Shown here: piece after piece, positions 43,453 through 51,878 of the stretch
How positions within the stretch are numbered: the stretch's first letter is position 1
How the letters are laid out: each line of letters starts with the position of its first letter
From: CAZOVB01 sp964583095
Lineage (GTDB): Bacteria; Planctomycetota; Phycisphaerae; SM23-33
NCBI GenBank assembly: GCA_964583095.1
Contig: CAZOVB010000002.1
Coordinates: 1 to 64,000, forward strand
Reading direction: 5' to 3'
Length of the DNA stretch: 64,000 nucleotides
The notes under the pieces: generated by a model
What the model was told of the DNA's origin: nothing
Seen by the model: the letters and a program-made list of their open reading frames with translations, nothing else
Databases searched by the model: none
Made by a program: the position numbers and the translations under genes

Positions 43453-44883
43453 ATGAACCAGCCTGCCCGGAAGATCCCTGTACTGCTGGCCGCGATCCTC
43501 GGACTCGCTCTGGCTCCGAACCTGCCGGCCCAGAAGGCGCCGCTGACCGGACCCTCCCACCGGTGGCCCAGGAAGAAGCCCGTCCCGCAGTCTGCCCCGG
43601 CCGGGCTAATCGAGATCGTAAGCCCCGACCCGGGCAGTGCGTTAGAGCTTGGAGGAACTCTGCAGGTTCGCTTCCGTGCTCCGGAAACGACCCGCCTCGT
43701 TCGGGTTCGTCTGTCGCTCGACGGCGGACGAAGCTGGTCGGACCGTGGGAACATCCTCGCCGCCAAGGGGCTCTGGCAGATGAACCTGCACGGTGATCGC
43801 CGCCTGGCCACCCGGAACGCCAGGGTCCTGCTGACCGATGCCGCCAATCCGGCGATCAAGGGTCTCACCGGGCCCCTGGTCTTTGCCCCTCGGCCACTGG
43901 TTGGCAAGTCCCGCCCGCGCCCCAGCGGGCAACTGCGAATCACCTCGCCCATTGGCAGATTGCACATGACCAACAATCACACCTACACCTTCCGATGGGA
44001 GGCCGGGAACGCGGTCAACGCCGTCCGCGTCAGCCTGTCCTTCGACGACGGGAGGACCTGGACGAGCCTCCAGGAGAACATCCCGGCCGGGCAGGGCGAG
44101 TTCCGGTACCACATCGACGATACCGCCGTGATGCACACCGACCGCGGTCGCATTCGGGTGGAAAGCATGCGCGACCCGGCCATCAGCGACATGACCGATC
44201 GACTGGTGATCCAGGCAGACCGGCCCGAGAATCGGGACTTGCTGATCACGTCCCCCAGTCGGACATGGACAGTCTATGCCGGCCGGACGTTCCGCGTTGA
44301 GTGGCTCTGCCCCCAGAGGCTCCAAGATCGCCAACTGCATCTGGAATACAGCCTCGACGCCGGCCAGACCTGGCGCCGGACACCGATGCCCAGGCCGATC
44401 CAGGCCTCAGCCGAGTCGGTGAACTGGTTGATCCCTACCGGGGATCAAACCCGGACGGGGAGGCTCCGGCTGGTTGCAGCCGACAACCGCCCCTTGAGAT
44501 CCGAGGTCTCCGAGCCGTTCATCATCCGCCCCGCGAATGAGGGACAATACAACGATCCGCACCGCCCCGAAGCAGTCCGGCTGCTGAGCCCCCGCCCCGG
44601 CGCGCGGGTTCCCCTGGGCGGCAGGATGGAAATCCAGTGGGAGGCCGAGGAGGACATCGCCCGCGTGGAGATCTTCTACATCCCCCACCGTACCAGCATG
44701 GCCGGGGACTGGGTCCGACTGGGCATCGCCGATGCCGATCAGGGGCGATTCGTCTGGAACATCCCACACGATGAGAATCTGCTCTCGCGGGATGGATCGG
44801 TCCTGGTCCGCAACGCGCTGAACATCTGCGAGATCGACCGCTCTGAGGATATCTCGGTAATGGCCCCGGCAAGGCGCCCCTGA
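43453..44883 (+). CDS. Secreted protein with four Ig/fibronectin-like repeats
   Basis: 476 aa; ATG 43453 with GGAGG upstream. Signal peptide to about residue 27 (NLPAQ). Four repeats of about 95-110 residues follow, each with I(V/T)SP...G, (V/F)RW or VEWL, a strand of the form VRVSLSFDDGRTW, then a NIPAG/LIPTG turn and a final strand of RIRVES type. This is the beta-sandwich repeat pattern found in planctomycete surface proteins. No catalytic motif. It is likely a surface adhesin or scaffold. Its stop is 37 bp before a strong bidirectional terminator. Confidence 0.75.
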   Translation: MNQPARKIPVLLAAILGLALAPNLPAQKAPLTGPSHRWPRKKPVPQSAPAGLIEIVSPDPGSALELGGTLQVRFRAPETTRLVRVRLSLDGGRSWSDRGNILAAKGLWQMNLHGDRRLATRNARVLLTDAANPAIKGLTGPLVFAPRPLVGKSRPRPSGQLRITSPIGRLHMTNNHTYTFRWEAGNAVNAVRVSLSFDDGRTWTSLQENIPAGQGEFRYHIDDTAVMHTDRGRIRVESMRDPAISDMTDRLVIQADRPENRDLLITSPSRTWTVYAGRTFRVEWLCPQRLQDRQLHLEYSLDAGQTWRRTPMPRPIQASAESVNWLIPTGDQTRTGRLRLVAADNRPLRSEVSEPFIIRPANEGQYNDPHRPEAVRLLSPRPGARVPLGGRMEIQWEAEEDIARVEIFYIPHRTSMAGDWVRLGIADADQGRFVWNIPHDENLLSRDGSVLVRNALNICEIDRSEDISVMAPARRP

Positions 44884-44920
44884 GCAGCCTGAGCCGCCAA
44901 GCGATAAGGCCTGAACAAGA

Positions 44921-44954
44921 ACGCCCCGCATGCACGAAGCATGCGGGGCGTTTT
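44921..44954. terminator. Bidirectional terminator
   Basis: 13-bp perfect stem (44921-44933 with 44939-44951), 5-nt loop, TTTTGTC on the right side and TTCTTGTTC on the left strand. Serves the repeat-protein gene from the left and the hydrogenase operon from the right. Confidence 0.92.
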
Positions 44955-44979
44955 GTCTATATCATCTCTCCAGCCGCTC

Positions 44980-46911
44980 TTAGCCGATGAACTTGCCTCG
45001 CGGCGTGTAGCCGGTGTGGAGCAGTTTGTGGCTCAGGTGGCCGCACGGGCCGTCTGTAAGGAACTGCGTGTAGAGTTCCAGCACGGCGGGATTCTCGTGC
45101 GACTTGCGGATCTCGTAGGCGGCGTCTTCGTCGTAGATCGCCTTGGCGCGAGCGTTGCGAATCGCGGGGCTGGTGGGAATGGGCATCCCGCCGCCGCCGA
45201 GGCATCCGCCCGGGCAGGCCATGAACTCGATGAAGTGGCACTTGGACCACTCGCCGCCGGCCTTGATGTCTTCCAGAACGCGCTTGGCGTTGGCTGTGCC
45301 GTGGGCGACGCCGGCCTTGAGAGTCGCACCCTCCAGCCAATCCCAACTGGGCACCAGGTCCTTGAGAATGTCCGGGACCGGGCCGACCTTGTCGATCTTC
45401 AACTCGGCCAGACGCATCCCTTCCATGCCGCGAACCGGCTTGATGTCGGCATGCTCGAAGATGTCCTCGACCTTAATCCCCATCACCAGCTCGATAACGC
45501 TTCGCAGGGCCGCTTCCATCACACCGCCGGTGGCACCGAAGATCACGCCCGAACCGGTGGCCGTGCCGAATGGATCGTCGAAATCTTCCTTGGGCATGTC
45601 GGGCAGGTAGATGCCGGCCTCGCTGATCATCTGGGCCAGTTCCCGCGTGGTCAGGCCGTAGTCGATGTCCTTGAACCCGCTGTCCATCATCTCGGGACGG
45701 TTGCACTCGAACTTCTTGGCCGAGCAGGGCATCAGGGCGACCGTCACGATGTCCTTCGGGTCGATGCCCATCTTCTGGGCGTAGTAGGTCTTGATAACAG
45801 CGCCGAACATCTGCTGCGGGCTCTTGGCCGAGGAAACGTGTCCGAGCATCTCGGGATAGAAGTGCTCGATGAACTTCACCCAGCCCGGCGAGCAGGAGGT
45901 GAACTGAGGCACCGGCTGGGACGTGTCGCCCTCGACCAGCGCCTTGTGCAGACGCAGGAGCAATTCCGTGCCTTCCTCGATGATCGTAAGGTCCGCGGTG
46001 AAGTTCGTATCGAATACCTTGTCGAAGCCGCAACGGCGCAGGGCCGTGTTCATCTGGAACGTCAGCGGAGTGCCCGGCTCGAGGCCGAAGCATTCGCCGA
46101 TCGCCGCTCGCGGGGCCGGGGCCGTCTGGATCACAACGTGCTTGGCCGGGTCGTCGATGGCCGCCCAGACCTCGTCGGTCGGGTCGTTGGCTCGAAGGGC
46201 GCCGGTGGGGCAGCGGTTGATGCACTGGCCGCAGTTGATGCAGACGACTTCGCCCAGGGGCTTGTTCTCGAACGCGGCAATCTCCGTCCGGTCGCTTCGA
46301 CCGATCGCCTCGAGCACGCCGACTTCCTGCAGGTCGATGCAGGTTCGCACGCAACGGCGGCATTGGATGCACTTGTTCATGTCCCGAACCACGGAATAGC
46401 TGCTGCGGTCCACCTGGTAGCGGGGCTTATCGGGATGCCCGAACCGGAAGTAGTCCACGCCGTATTCCTTGGCCAGGGCCTGAAGCTCGCAGTTGTTGTT
46501 GCGGAAACAGGCATAGCACTCGCCGTAGTGTTCGCTGAGAAGCAGGTCCAGCACGTGCCTGCGGGCCTTGCGGACCGCCGGCGAGTGGGTCTTGACATTG
46601 ATATGCGTCGTGAGCGGATACGCACAGGCCGCCTGGAGGGTTCGCTGACCCTCGACTTCCACCACGCAGATGCGGCAGACGCCGGCTACGCAGAGATCTT
46701 CGTGGTAGCACAGGGTCGGAATGCGAATGCCCAGCTTTCCGGCTGCTTCCAGGATCGTCGTGCCCATCGGCACCTTGACGTCCTGGCCGTCGATGGTCGC
46801 TGTGACCATCGCACCGATGGCTTCGGTGCTTACGTCGGTGGTAGCGGCCGGATTGATCCGCTGGCTCTTGGGAGCCCGGGTTTCTTCGTTGGTCTTGGTT
46901 TGATCAGCCAT
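44980..46911 (-). CDS. hydA: [FeFe]-hydrogenase catalytic subunit (NADH-linked, HydA/HndD type)
   Basis: 643 aa. The N-terminal [2Fe-2S] domain (about residues 35-110, CYHEDLCVAGVCRICVVEV), a His-Cys3 [4Fe-4S] domain (HYGECYACFRNNNCELQ), two further [4Fe-4S] clusters (CIQCRRCVRTC, CINCGQCINRCP) and the H-cluster domain. The H-cluster signatures are L1 FTSCSPGW, L2 MPCSAKKFECNR and L3 EFMACPGGCLGGGGMP. L1 normally reads TSCCPxW; the second Cys, a proton-relay residue in well-studied enzymes, is Ser here. All cluster ligands are present. With HydB and HydC it should form an NADH-dependent, possibly electron-bifurcating, hydrogenase. Confidence 0.95.
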   Translation of the reverse strand: MADQTKTNEETRAPKSQRINPAATTDVSTEAIGAMVTATIDGQDVKVPMGTTILEAAGKLGIRIPTLCYHEDLCVAGVCRICVVEVEGQRTLQAACAYPLTTHINVKTHSPAVRKARRHVLDLLLSEHYGECYACFRNNNCELQALAKEYGVDYFRFGHPDKPRYQVDRSSYSVVRDMNKCIQCRRCVRTCIDLQEVGVLEAIGRSDRTEIAAFENKPLGEVVCINCGQCINRCPTGALRANDPTDEVWAAIDDPAKHVVIQTAPAPRAAIGECFGLEPGTPLTFQMNTALRRCGFDKVFDTNFTADLTIIEEGTELLLRLHKALVEGDTSQPVPQFTSCSPGWVKFIEHFYPEMLGHVSSAKSPQQMFGAVIKTYYAQKMGIDPKDIVTVALMPCSAKKFECNRPEMMDSGFKDIDYGLTTRELAQMISEAGIYLPDMPKEDFDDPFGTATGSGVIFGATGGVMEAALRSVIELVMGIKVEDIFEHADIKPVRGMEGMRLAELKIDKVGPVPDILKDLVPSWDWLEGATLKAGVAHGTANAKRVLEDIKAGGEWSKCHFIEFMACPGGCLGGGGMPIPTSPAIRNARAKAIYDEDAAYEIRKSHENPAVLELYTQFLTDGPCGHLSHKLLHTGYTPRGKFIG

Positions 46912-46920
46912 GGAGGCACC

Positions 46921-48120
46921 TCATGAAGTCTCAGCAAGGTGGCCGTTACGACCGAGGACCTCGCTGCGGAAGTTTTCAATTATGGAAAGGAACGCGTTGG
47001 GGCTCGACTGGCCCAGCCCGCACTTGCTGGAAATCTGCATGGTTCCGCCCAGCTCGCAGAGCTGGCGAAGGTAGCCGGTCGAGCATTTGCCCTCGCGGAG
47101 CATCTGGACGCCCTCGAGGAGCTTCACGTTGCCCCGGCGACAGGGCGTGCACTGGCCGCACGATTCATCCACGAAGAACTCCAGGAAGTTCTCTGCCACT
47201 TCCAGCATGTCCCGCTGGGGGCCGAAGACGATGATCGATCCGCCGGTGGCGACATCCTCGTAAGCGATGGTCCGGTCGAACTGGCCGGCGGGAATCATCT
47301 GTCCGCTGGCCCCGCCGATCTGAACCGCTTTGGCGTCCGAGCCGCCGACGGCTTCGAGCATCTCGTTGACCGTGATGCCCATGGGGAATTCGTAAACACC
47401 CGGCTGCTCGATGTCGCCGCTGATGGAGAGGATCTTGAGTCCGGTGGACTTGTTGGTCCCATGGGAGACGAACCAGTCGGCTCCCTTGGCAAAGATGCAC
47501 GTCGCCCAGGCCAGCGTCTCGACGTTGTTCACAATTGTGGGCTTGCCCATGAAACCGGTATCAACCGGGAACGGCGGGCGGTTGCGGGCCTCGCCGCGAG
47601 CGCCTTCCAGCGATTCGATCAGCGCGGTCTCTTCGCCGCAGACGTACGCGCCGGAGCCCATGCGGATGTCGATATCGAAATCGAACCCGTTGACCCCGCA
47701 GATATCCTTGCCGAGCCAGCCGGCCTCGCGGGCCTCAGCCAGTTTGCCCGCAAGATGCTCGCGGAGGTAGGTGTATTCGCCGCGGAGATAGATGATACCG
47801 TGTTTGGCGCCGATGGCACGGGCGGCAATGGCCATGCCTTCGATGACCAGTTCCGGCCAGGTGTCCAGGATCACGCGGTCCTTGAAGGTGCCCGGTTCGC
47901 CCTCGTCGGCGTTGCAGACGACGTATTTGGGCTCGCCCTGGGCGGCGGCGGCGAGGTTCCATTTGGTACTGGTGGGGAATCCGGCTCCGCCTCGTCCCTT
48001 GAGGCCCGAATCCTTGACGACATTGATGATATCGCCTCGTTTCATGCCGGCAGCGGCCTTGAGGCCCTGACCCGGCGTCATCTCGGCAAACGTAAGTTGG
48101 TTGGCATTCAAAGGCTTCAT
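46921..48120 (-). CDS. hydB: NuoF-like flavoprotein subunit of the hydrogenase (HydB), compact form
   Basis: 399 aa, nine bp upstream of hydA. NADH/FMN-binding core with GRGGAGFPTSTKWN, CNADEGEPGTFKDR and GSGAYVCGEETALIESLEG; SLBB region; C-terminal [4Fe-4S] with CGQCTPC and a final CGLG. Bifurcating HydB proteins such as that of Thermotoga maritima have an added N-terminal thioredoxin-like and a C-terminal two-cluster ferredoxin domain; both are absent here, so this is the bare NuoF core. That shortness bears on whether the complex can couple ferredoxin and NADH. Confidence 0.94.
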   Translation of the reverse strand: MKPLNANQLTFAEMTPGQGLKAAAGMKRGDIINVVKDSGLKGRGGAGFPTSTKWNLAAAAQGEPKYVVCNADEGEPGTFKDRVILDTWPELVIEGMAIAARAIGAKHGIIYLRGEYTYLREHLAGKLAEAREAGWLGKDICGVNGFDFDIDIRMGSGAYVCGEETALIESLEGARGEARNRPPFPVDTGFMGKPTIVNNVETLAWATCIFAKGADWFVSHGTNKSTGLKILSISGDIEQPGVYEFPMGITVNEMLEAVGGSDAKAVQIGGASGQMIPAGQFDRTIAYEDVATGGSIIVFGPQRDMLEVAENFLEFFVDESCGQCTPCRRGNVKLLEGVQMLREGKCSTGYLRQLCELGGTMQISSKCGLGQSSPNAFLSIIENFRSEVLGRNGHLAETS

Positions 48121-48123
48121 GAA

Positions 48124-48636
48124 TCAATGCTCCTGGGGCATGGGGCGATTGGGCGAAAGGACCCTTCGGCACTCGGCGAGGATCTCCGAGACATCCTCGG
48201 GCTTGACCTGGGTGTAGACCTTGTCGTTGACGAGCATGGCCGGTCCCTGGTCGCACATGCCCAGGCAGTTGGCCCACTGGAGGGTGAACATTCCGTCGCC
48301 GGTGGTCTGTCCGAAATCGATCTCCAGGTCGTTCTTGATCTGACGCGCCACGGCGTCTTTCCCGGCCAGGTCGCAGGTGATGGTCCTGCAGAGGCGGATG
48401 ACGAATCGCCCCTGGGGCTCGGTGGTAAGGAACTCATAGAACGAAACCACACCGTGGACCTCCACGGGATGGATGCCCAGCACGTCGGCAACGGCCTGCA
48501 TGGCGTAATCGCTGCAATGCCCGTACTGCTTCTGGAGTTCCTGGAGGATCGGCAGCATGGCCGAGCGGTTCTGTCCGAACTGCCGGCTCCAGGCCACGAT
48601 CTGATCCTTCATTCTTTCCTGTTCGGTAACCAACAT
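48124..48636 (-). CDS. hydC: NuoE-like [2Fe-2S] subunit of the hydrogenase (HydC)
   Basis: 170 aa; three bp after the receiver gene and three bp before hydB. A helical N-terminal domain (AMLPILQELQKQYGHCSDYAMQAVADVLG) leads to a thioredoxin-like [2Fe-2S] domain with CRTITC and CLGMCDQGP (ligand spacing C-X4-C, then C-X3-C). It passes electrons between the flavin of HydB and HydA. Confidence 0.95.
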   Translation of the reverse strand: MLVTEQERMKDQIVAWSRQFGQNRSAMLPILQELQKQYGHCSDYAMQAVADVLGIHPVEVHGVVSFYEFLTTEPQGRFVIRLCRTITCDLAGKDAVARQIKNDLEIDFGQTTGDGMFTLQWANCLGMCDQGPAMLVNDKVYTQVKPEDVSEILAECRRVLSPNRPMPQEH

Positions 48637-48639
48637 CGC

Positions 48640-49017
48640 TTACTCCTGTCCGCTCAAGAGGCTGTTGACTTCTTCCAGAAGCTTCTTGGGCTCCACCGGC
48701 TTGGGCTGGAAGATGTTGACGGGGTTGATCTCGTCGTCCTTGTCGTACTGCTGACCGGTCACGGCGTCGATATTGCTGAGCATGATAATCGGCGCCTCAA
48801 AGCCGGCCCGACGCAGATCCTGGGCCATGACGATGCCGTCATCGGCCTCTTCCATCATGCAGTCGAGAATGGCCAGCTCCACGCCCTCGATCTTGCAGGC
48901 GGCCATGCCGTCGGCACGGTTGCCGGCGGTGGTGACGGTGTGACCCGAGCTTTCCAGAAACATTTTGACGGCGTCCACAATGTCCGGATCGTCGTCTACG
49001 ACCACTATCTTGGCCAT
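48640..49017 (-). CDS. Single-domain response regulator in the hydrogenase operon
   Basis: 125 aa; ATG 49017 with AAGGAG. Receiver domain only: acidic pair VVVDDD, phospho-acceptor Asp in LAILDCMMEEADDG, Lys in FQPKPVEPKK. There is no output domain. It is the first gene of the operon, three bp from hydC, so its level is tied to the hydrogenase. Such lone receivers act in phosphorelay or by binding a target protein. No kinase gene is adjacent. The FQPKP form and an Asn-containing loop suggest a normal active site. The role in hydrogenase control is inference from position. Confidence 0.9.
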   Translation of the reverse strand: MAKIVVVDDDPDIVDAVKMFLESSGHTVTTAGNRADGMAACKIEGVELAILDCMMEEADDGIVMAQDLRRAGFEAPIIMLSNIDAVTGQQYDKDDEINPVNIFQPKPVEPKKLLEEVNSLLSGQE

Positions 49018-49133
49018 TCAGAAACTCCTTCTAGTGCAAGCATAAGGAAAAGGGGGAATCGCGATGCATCGCCTGCTTCGTCGCCGCGGCCAGACCGCCG
49101 CTGTGAAACAGGCCCGAGACTTTCGTCATGGGA

Positions 49134-49151
49134 TTGTGAAATTTATCACAG
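49134..49151. promoter_or_regulatory. Palindromic operator candidate (CRP/FNR- or Rex-like)
   Basis: TTGTGAAATTTATCACAG. As TGTGA-N6-TCACA it matches the CRP/FNR-family pattern exactly; it also has 7-of-9-per-half similarity to Rex sites (TTGTGAA-N4-TTCACAA). It lies 117 bp before the receiver gene and overlaps the -10 region of a possible leftward promoter (TTGCTT-17-ATAAAT), a position suited to repression by a redox sensor. Confidence 0.5.
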
Positions 49152-49600
49152 ACTGCCCTGGCAAAGCAACTCCATTTCTCATTTCCACGCACTCTGCGCG
49201 GAAAAATCCCGGTATTCTCTGTTGCCGGGCAAGGTTCTTCCGCCCTCGCTGCCGGCAGGATGTGTCTTGGCAAACCCAGTTATCAACATGCCTTGACCCC
49301 AGGGGAAATGCCCTGTCCCCGGAGGTCCGCCACGGGCAAGAAACCCCGCCCGCCTGCGAGGCAACCATTAGAGATAGTTCCACGGAGATTTCCAGCATGG
49401 ATCCGCGGACAAGGCCAAATTCTTGCTCGCCGGGCCCGGGAGCCGGTGGGTGTCAAATCTGGTCAAGCCTACCTTCCGGCGTGCAAGGATGGCAGAGAGC
49501 CGAAGCGAACACCCTAAACCTGATCCGATCCAAGTCACACCTAAAAAAGGTTTTACGTTTACTGGTACGATGCTTGCAAGGGAGACTTGGACAAACCGCA

Positions 49601-49629
49601 CCGCGGGTCCCTCCCCCAGCGACCCGCGG
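49601..49629 (+). promoter_or_regulatory. Hairpin in the groEL1 leader with anti-Shine-Dalgarno loop
   Basis: 9-bp perfect stem CCGCGGGTC (49601-49609) with GACCCGCGG (49621-49629) and loop CCTCCCCCAGC. The loop can pair with the AGGAG 65 bp downstream in front of the ATG at 49712, suggesting control of translation, perhaps by temperature. This is inference. Confidence 0.4.
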
Positions 49630-49711
49630 CACGGAGAGAAAACAAGAGTCTAACAGGAAATTGGTTCCGGAACGTTTTCCCTCGAAGGAAACATGAAAGG
49701 AGAACCTCGCC

Positions 49712-51412
49712 ATGGCGGCGAAACAGATGGTCTTTGAAACCGACGCCAGAGAGGCCCTGCTGACCGGCGTGAGCAAACTCGCCCGTGCAGTCAAGAGCAC
49801 TCTGGGTCCCCGTGGACGTTGCGCTATTCTCGATAAGGGATGGGGCGCACCGACCGTGACCAAAGACGGTGTCACGGTCGCAGAAGAAATCGAACTGACC
49901 GACAAGTACGAAAACCTCGGAGCCCAGCTTCTCAAAGAAGCTGCGTCCAAAACCTCCGACAACGCCGGCGACGGAACGACCACCGCGACCGTGCTGGCCG
50001 AAGCAATCTTCAAAGAAGGATACCGCAACCTGGCAGCCGGCGCCGATGCGATGGCCCTGAGCCGTGGCATCCGTCAGGCCGTGCAGGTAGTCGTAGATAA
50101 ACTGGCCCAGATGTCCAAGGGCGTCAAGACCGACGATGAAATCCGCAACATCGCCGCCATCAGCGCCAACAACGACGACGCCGTGGGCAAAATGCTCGCC
50201 GAAGCCATGAGCAAGGTCGGACGCGACGGCGTGATTACCGTCGAAGAAGGCAAGAGCATCGAAACCACCGTCGACGTCGTCGAAGGTATGCAGTTCGATC
50301 GCGGGTATCTCTCGCCGCACTTCGTGACCGACCAGGAAGCCATGGAAGCCGACCTGGAAAAGCCCCTCGTTCTGATCTGGGAAGAGAAGATTTCCAACGT
50401 CGGCAAGCTCGTGCCCCTGCTGGAAAAGGTCGCAAAGGCCAAGCGCCCCCTGCTGATCATCGCCGAAGACGTCGAAGGCGAAGCCCTGGCCACCCTGGTG
50501 GTCAACAAGCTCCGCGGAATCCTGAATGTCTGTGCGGTCAAGGCGCCCGGCTACGGCGACCGCCGCAAGGCCATGCTCCAGGATATCGGCATCCTCACCG
50601 GGGCCAAGATCTTCACCAAGGAACTGGGCATCGACCTGGAAGGCGTCGCGATCGCCGACCTGGGCACCGCCAAGAAGATCACCATCGACAACGACAACAC
50701 GACGATCATCGAAGGCGCCGGCAAGACCACTGATATCCAGGGCCGAATCGAGCAGATCCGCAACGAGATCGGCACCACCACGAGCGACTATGACCGCGAG
50801 AAGCTCCAGGAACGCCTGGCCAAGCTCTCGGGTGGCGTGGCCTGCATCAACGTGGGCGCCGCAACCGAAGCGGAAGTCAAGGAAAAGAAAGCCCGCGTGG
50901 AAGACGCCCTGCACGCGACCCGCGCAGCCATCGAGGAAGGCATCCTTCCCGGCGGAGGCGTGGCGCTGGTCTGGGCCAAACGCGACCTGGCCGACATCAT
51001 CGCCAAGGCCAAGGGCGACGAAGCCACCGGCATGCGAATCGTGGAAAAGGCCATCACCGAGCCCCTGCGACAGATCGTTGAAAACTCCGGCCAGGAGCCT
51101 TCGGTGGTGCTTCGCAAGGTGGAATCGGGCAAGATGAACTTCGGCTTCAACGCCGACACGATGGAATACACCGACCTGGTGGAAGCCGGCGTGATCGACC
51201 CGGCCAAGGTGACCCGCACCGCGCTGCAGAATGCAGCCAGCGTGGCTATCATGCTCCTGACGACCGACGCAGCCGTGACCGAAATCCCCGGCAAGGACGA
51301 TGATGAAGCCGGCGGTCCGGGCGGCCCCGGCGGCATGGGTGGCATGGGTGGCATGGGTGGCATGGGCGGCATGGGCGGTATGGGAGGCATGGGCGGCATG
51401 GGCATGATGTAA
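49712..51412 (+). CDS. groEL: Chaperonin GroEL, copy 1 (GGM-tailed)
   Basis: 566 aa; ATG 49712 with AGGAG. Full-length GroEL: ATP site with DGTTTATVL, GVITVEEGKS, the hinge and GGVALVWAKRD. The C-terminus is a run of GGM repeats (about 13 units, GGMGGMGGM...) as in E. coli GroEL. Variation from copy 2 is substantial across the equatorial and apical domains. It precedes groES, and copy 2 follows it, so one operon makes two different rings. Probably a housekeeping-type or specialised chaperonin; copy 1 is the one with the standard tail. Confidence 0.95.
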   Translation: MAAKQMVFETDAREALLTGVSKLARAVKSTLGPRGRCAILDKGWGAPTVTKDGVTVAEEIELTDKYENLGAQLLKEAASKTSDNAGDGTTTATVLAEAIFKEGYRNLAAGADAMALSRGIRQAVQVVVDKLAQMSKGVKTDDEIRNIAAISANNDDAVGKMLAEAMSKVGRDGVITVEEGKSIETTVDVVEGMQFDRGYLSPHFVTDQEAMEADLEKPLVLIWEEKISNVGKLVPLLEKVAKAKRPLLIIAEDVEGEALATLVVNKLRGILNVCAVKAPGYGDRRKAMLQDIGILTGAKIFTKELGIDLEGVAIADLGTAKKITIDNDNTTIIEGAGKTTDIQGRIEQIRNEIGTTTSDYDREKLQERLAKLSGGVACINVGAATEAEVKEKKARVEDALHATRAAIEEGILPGGGVALVWAKRDLADIIAKAKGDEATGMRIVEKAITEPLRQIVENSGQEPSVVLRKVESGKMNFGFNADTMEYTDLVEAGVIDPAKVTRTALQNAASVAIMLLTTDAAVTEIPGKDDDEAGGPGGPGGMGGMGGMGGMGGMGGMGGMGGMGMM

Positions 51413-51545
51413 GCCCGGCCGCGACCAGTGCCAACCCGGTCGACTTCCCTCGGCCAGTCCCCTACCCCCCGAGGCCTCGGCGTGTGTTCGAGGCAGCCTG
51501 ACCCCAGACGAACAAGAACAGCAAAACGAGCAAAGGAGAATACAA

Positions 51546-51833
51546 ATGGCAATCAAGCCCCTGGATGATCGCATTCTGGTCAAGCAGAGCGAGGCGGAAG
51601 AAGTCACGGCTGGAGGCATCGTCCTTCCCGATACCGCAAAGGAAAAGCCGCAGCGCGGCAAAGTCGTCAGTGTAGGCCCGGGCAAACTGCTCGACAGCGG
51701 TTCCCGCGGCGAGATGTCCCTGAAGAAGGGCGACGAGGTCTTCTACGGCAAGTATGCCGGTACCGAGATCGAAATGGGTGGCGAGGAATACGTCATTCTG
51801 CGTGAATCGGACGTACTGGCCGTTATCGAGTAA
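51546..51833 (+). CDS. groES: Co-chaperonin GroES
   Basis: 95 aa; ATG 51546 preceded by AAAGGAG. Standard length. Mobile loop at about residues 17-31 (SEAEEVTAGGIVLPDT), roof beta-hairpin and the terminal VLAVIE. It caps either or both of the GroEL rings encoded on each side of it. 133 bp from groEL1, 45 bp to groEL2. Confidence 0.96.
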   Translation: MAIKPLDDRILVKQSEAEEVTAGGIVLPDTAKEKPQRGKVVSVGPGKLLDSGSRGEMSLKKGDEVFYGKYAGTEIEMGGEEYVILRESDVLAVIE

Positions 51834-51878
51834 ACAACCCTCCGCCTGGCGGAGCCAACATACAGGAGCAGACGAATC

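Larger units (their letters stand above)
49018..49711. other. Divergent control region between the hydrogenase operon and groEL1
   Basis: 694 bp with no gene I can support. It holds a TGTGA-N6-TCACA palindrome near the hydrogenase genes (49134-49151) and a hairpin in the groEL1 leader (49601-49629), listed separately. Near 49663-49683 a palindrome GTTCCGGAAC is embedded in AGGAAA...TTTTCC. No CIRCE (TTAGCACTC-N9-GAGTGCTAA) was seen, so groEL1 is probably not HrcA-controlled in the usual way. Confidence 0.5.

Noticed and set aside
44980..46911. NuoG of complex I
   Set aside because: The H-cluster motifs L1, L2 and L3 are present, which complex I lacks.
46939..49296. 785-codon open frame on the + strand
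   Set aside because: It is antisense to hydB, hydC and the receiver gene, which have clear families; long antisense frames are expected in GC-rich DNA.
49500..49711. CIRCE operator before groEL1
   Set aside because: No TTAGCACTC-N9-GAGTGCTAA found in the leader.
49559..51685. 708-codon open frame on the - strand
   Set aside because: Antisense of groEL1 and groES; the repeats in it (AHAAHAT) come from the GGM tail read backwards.
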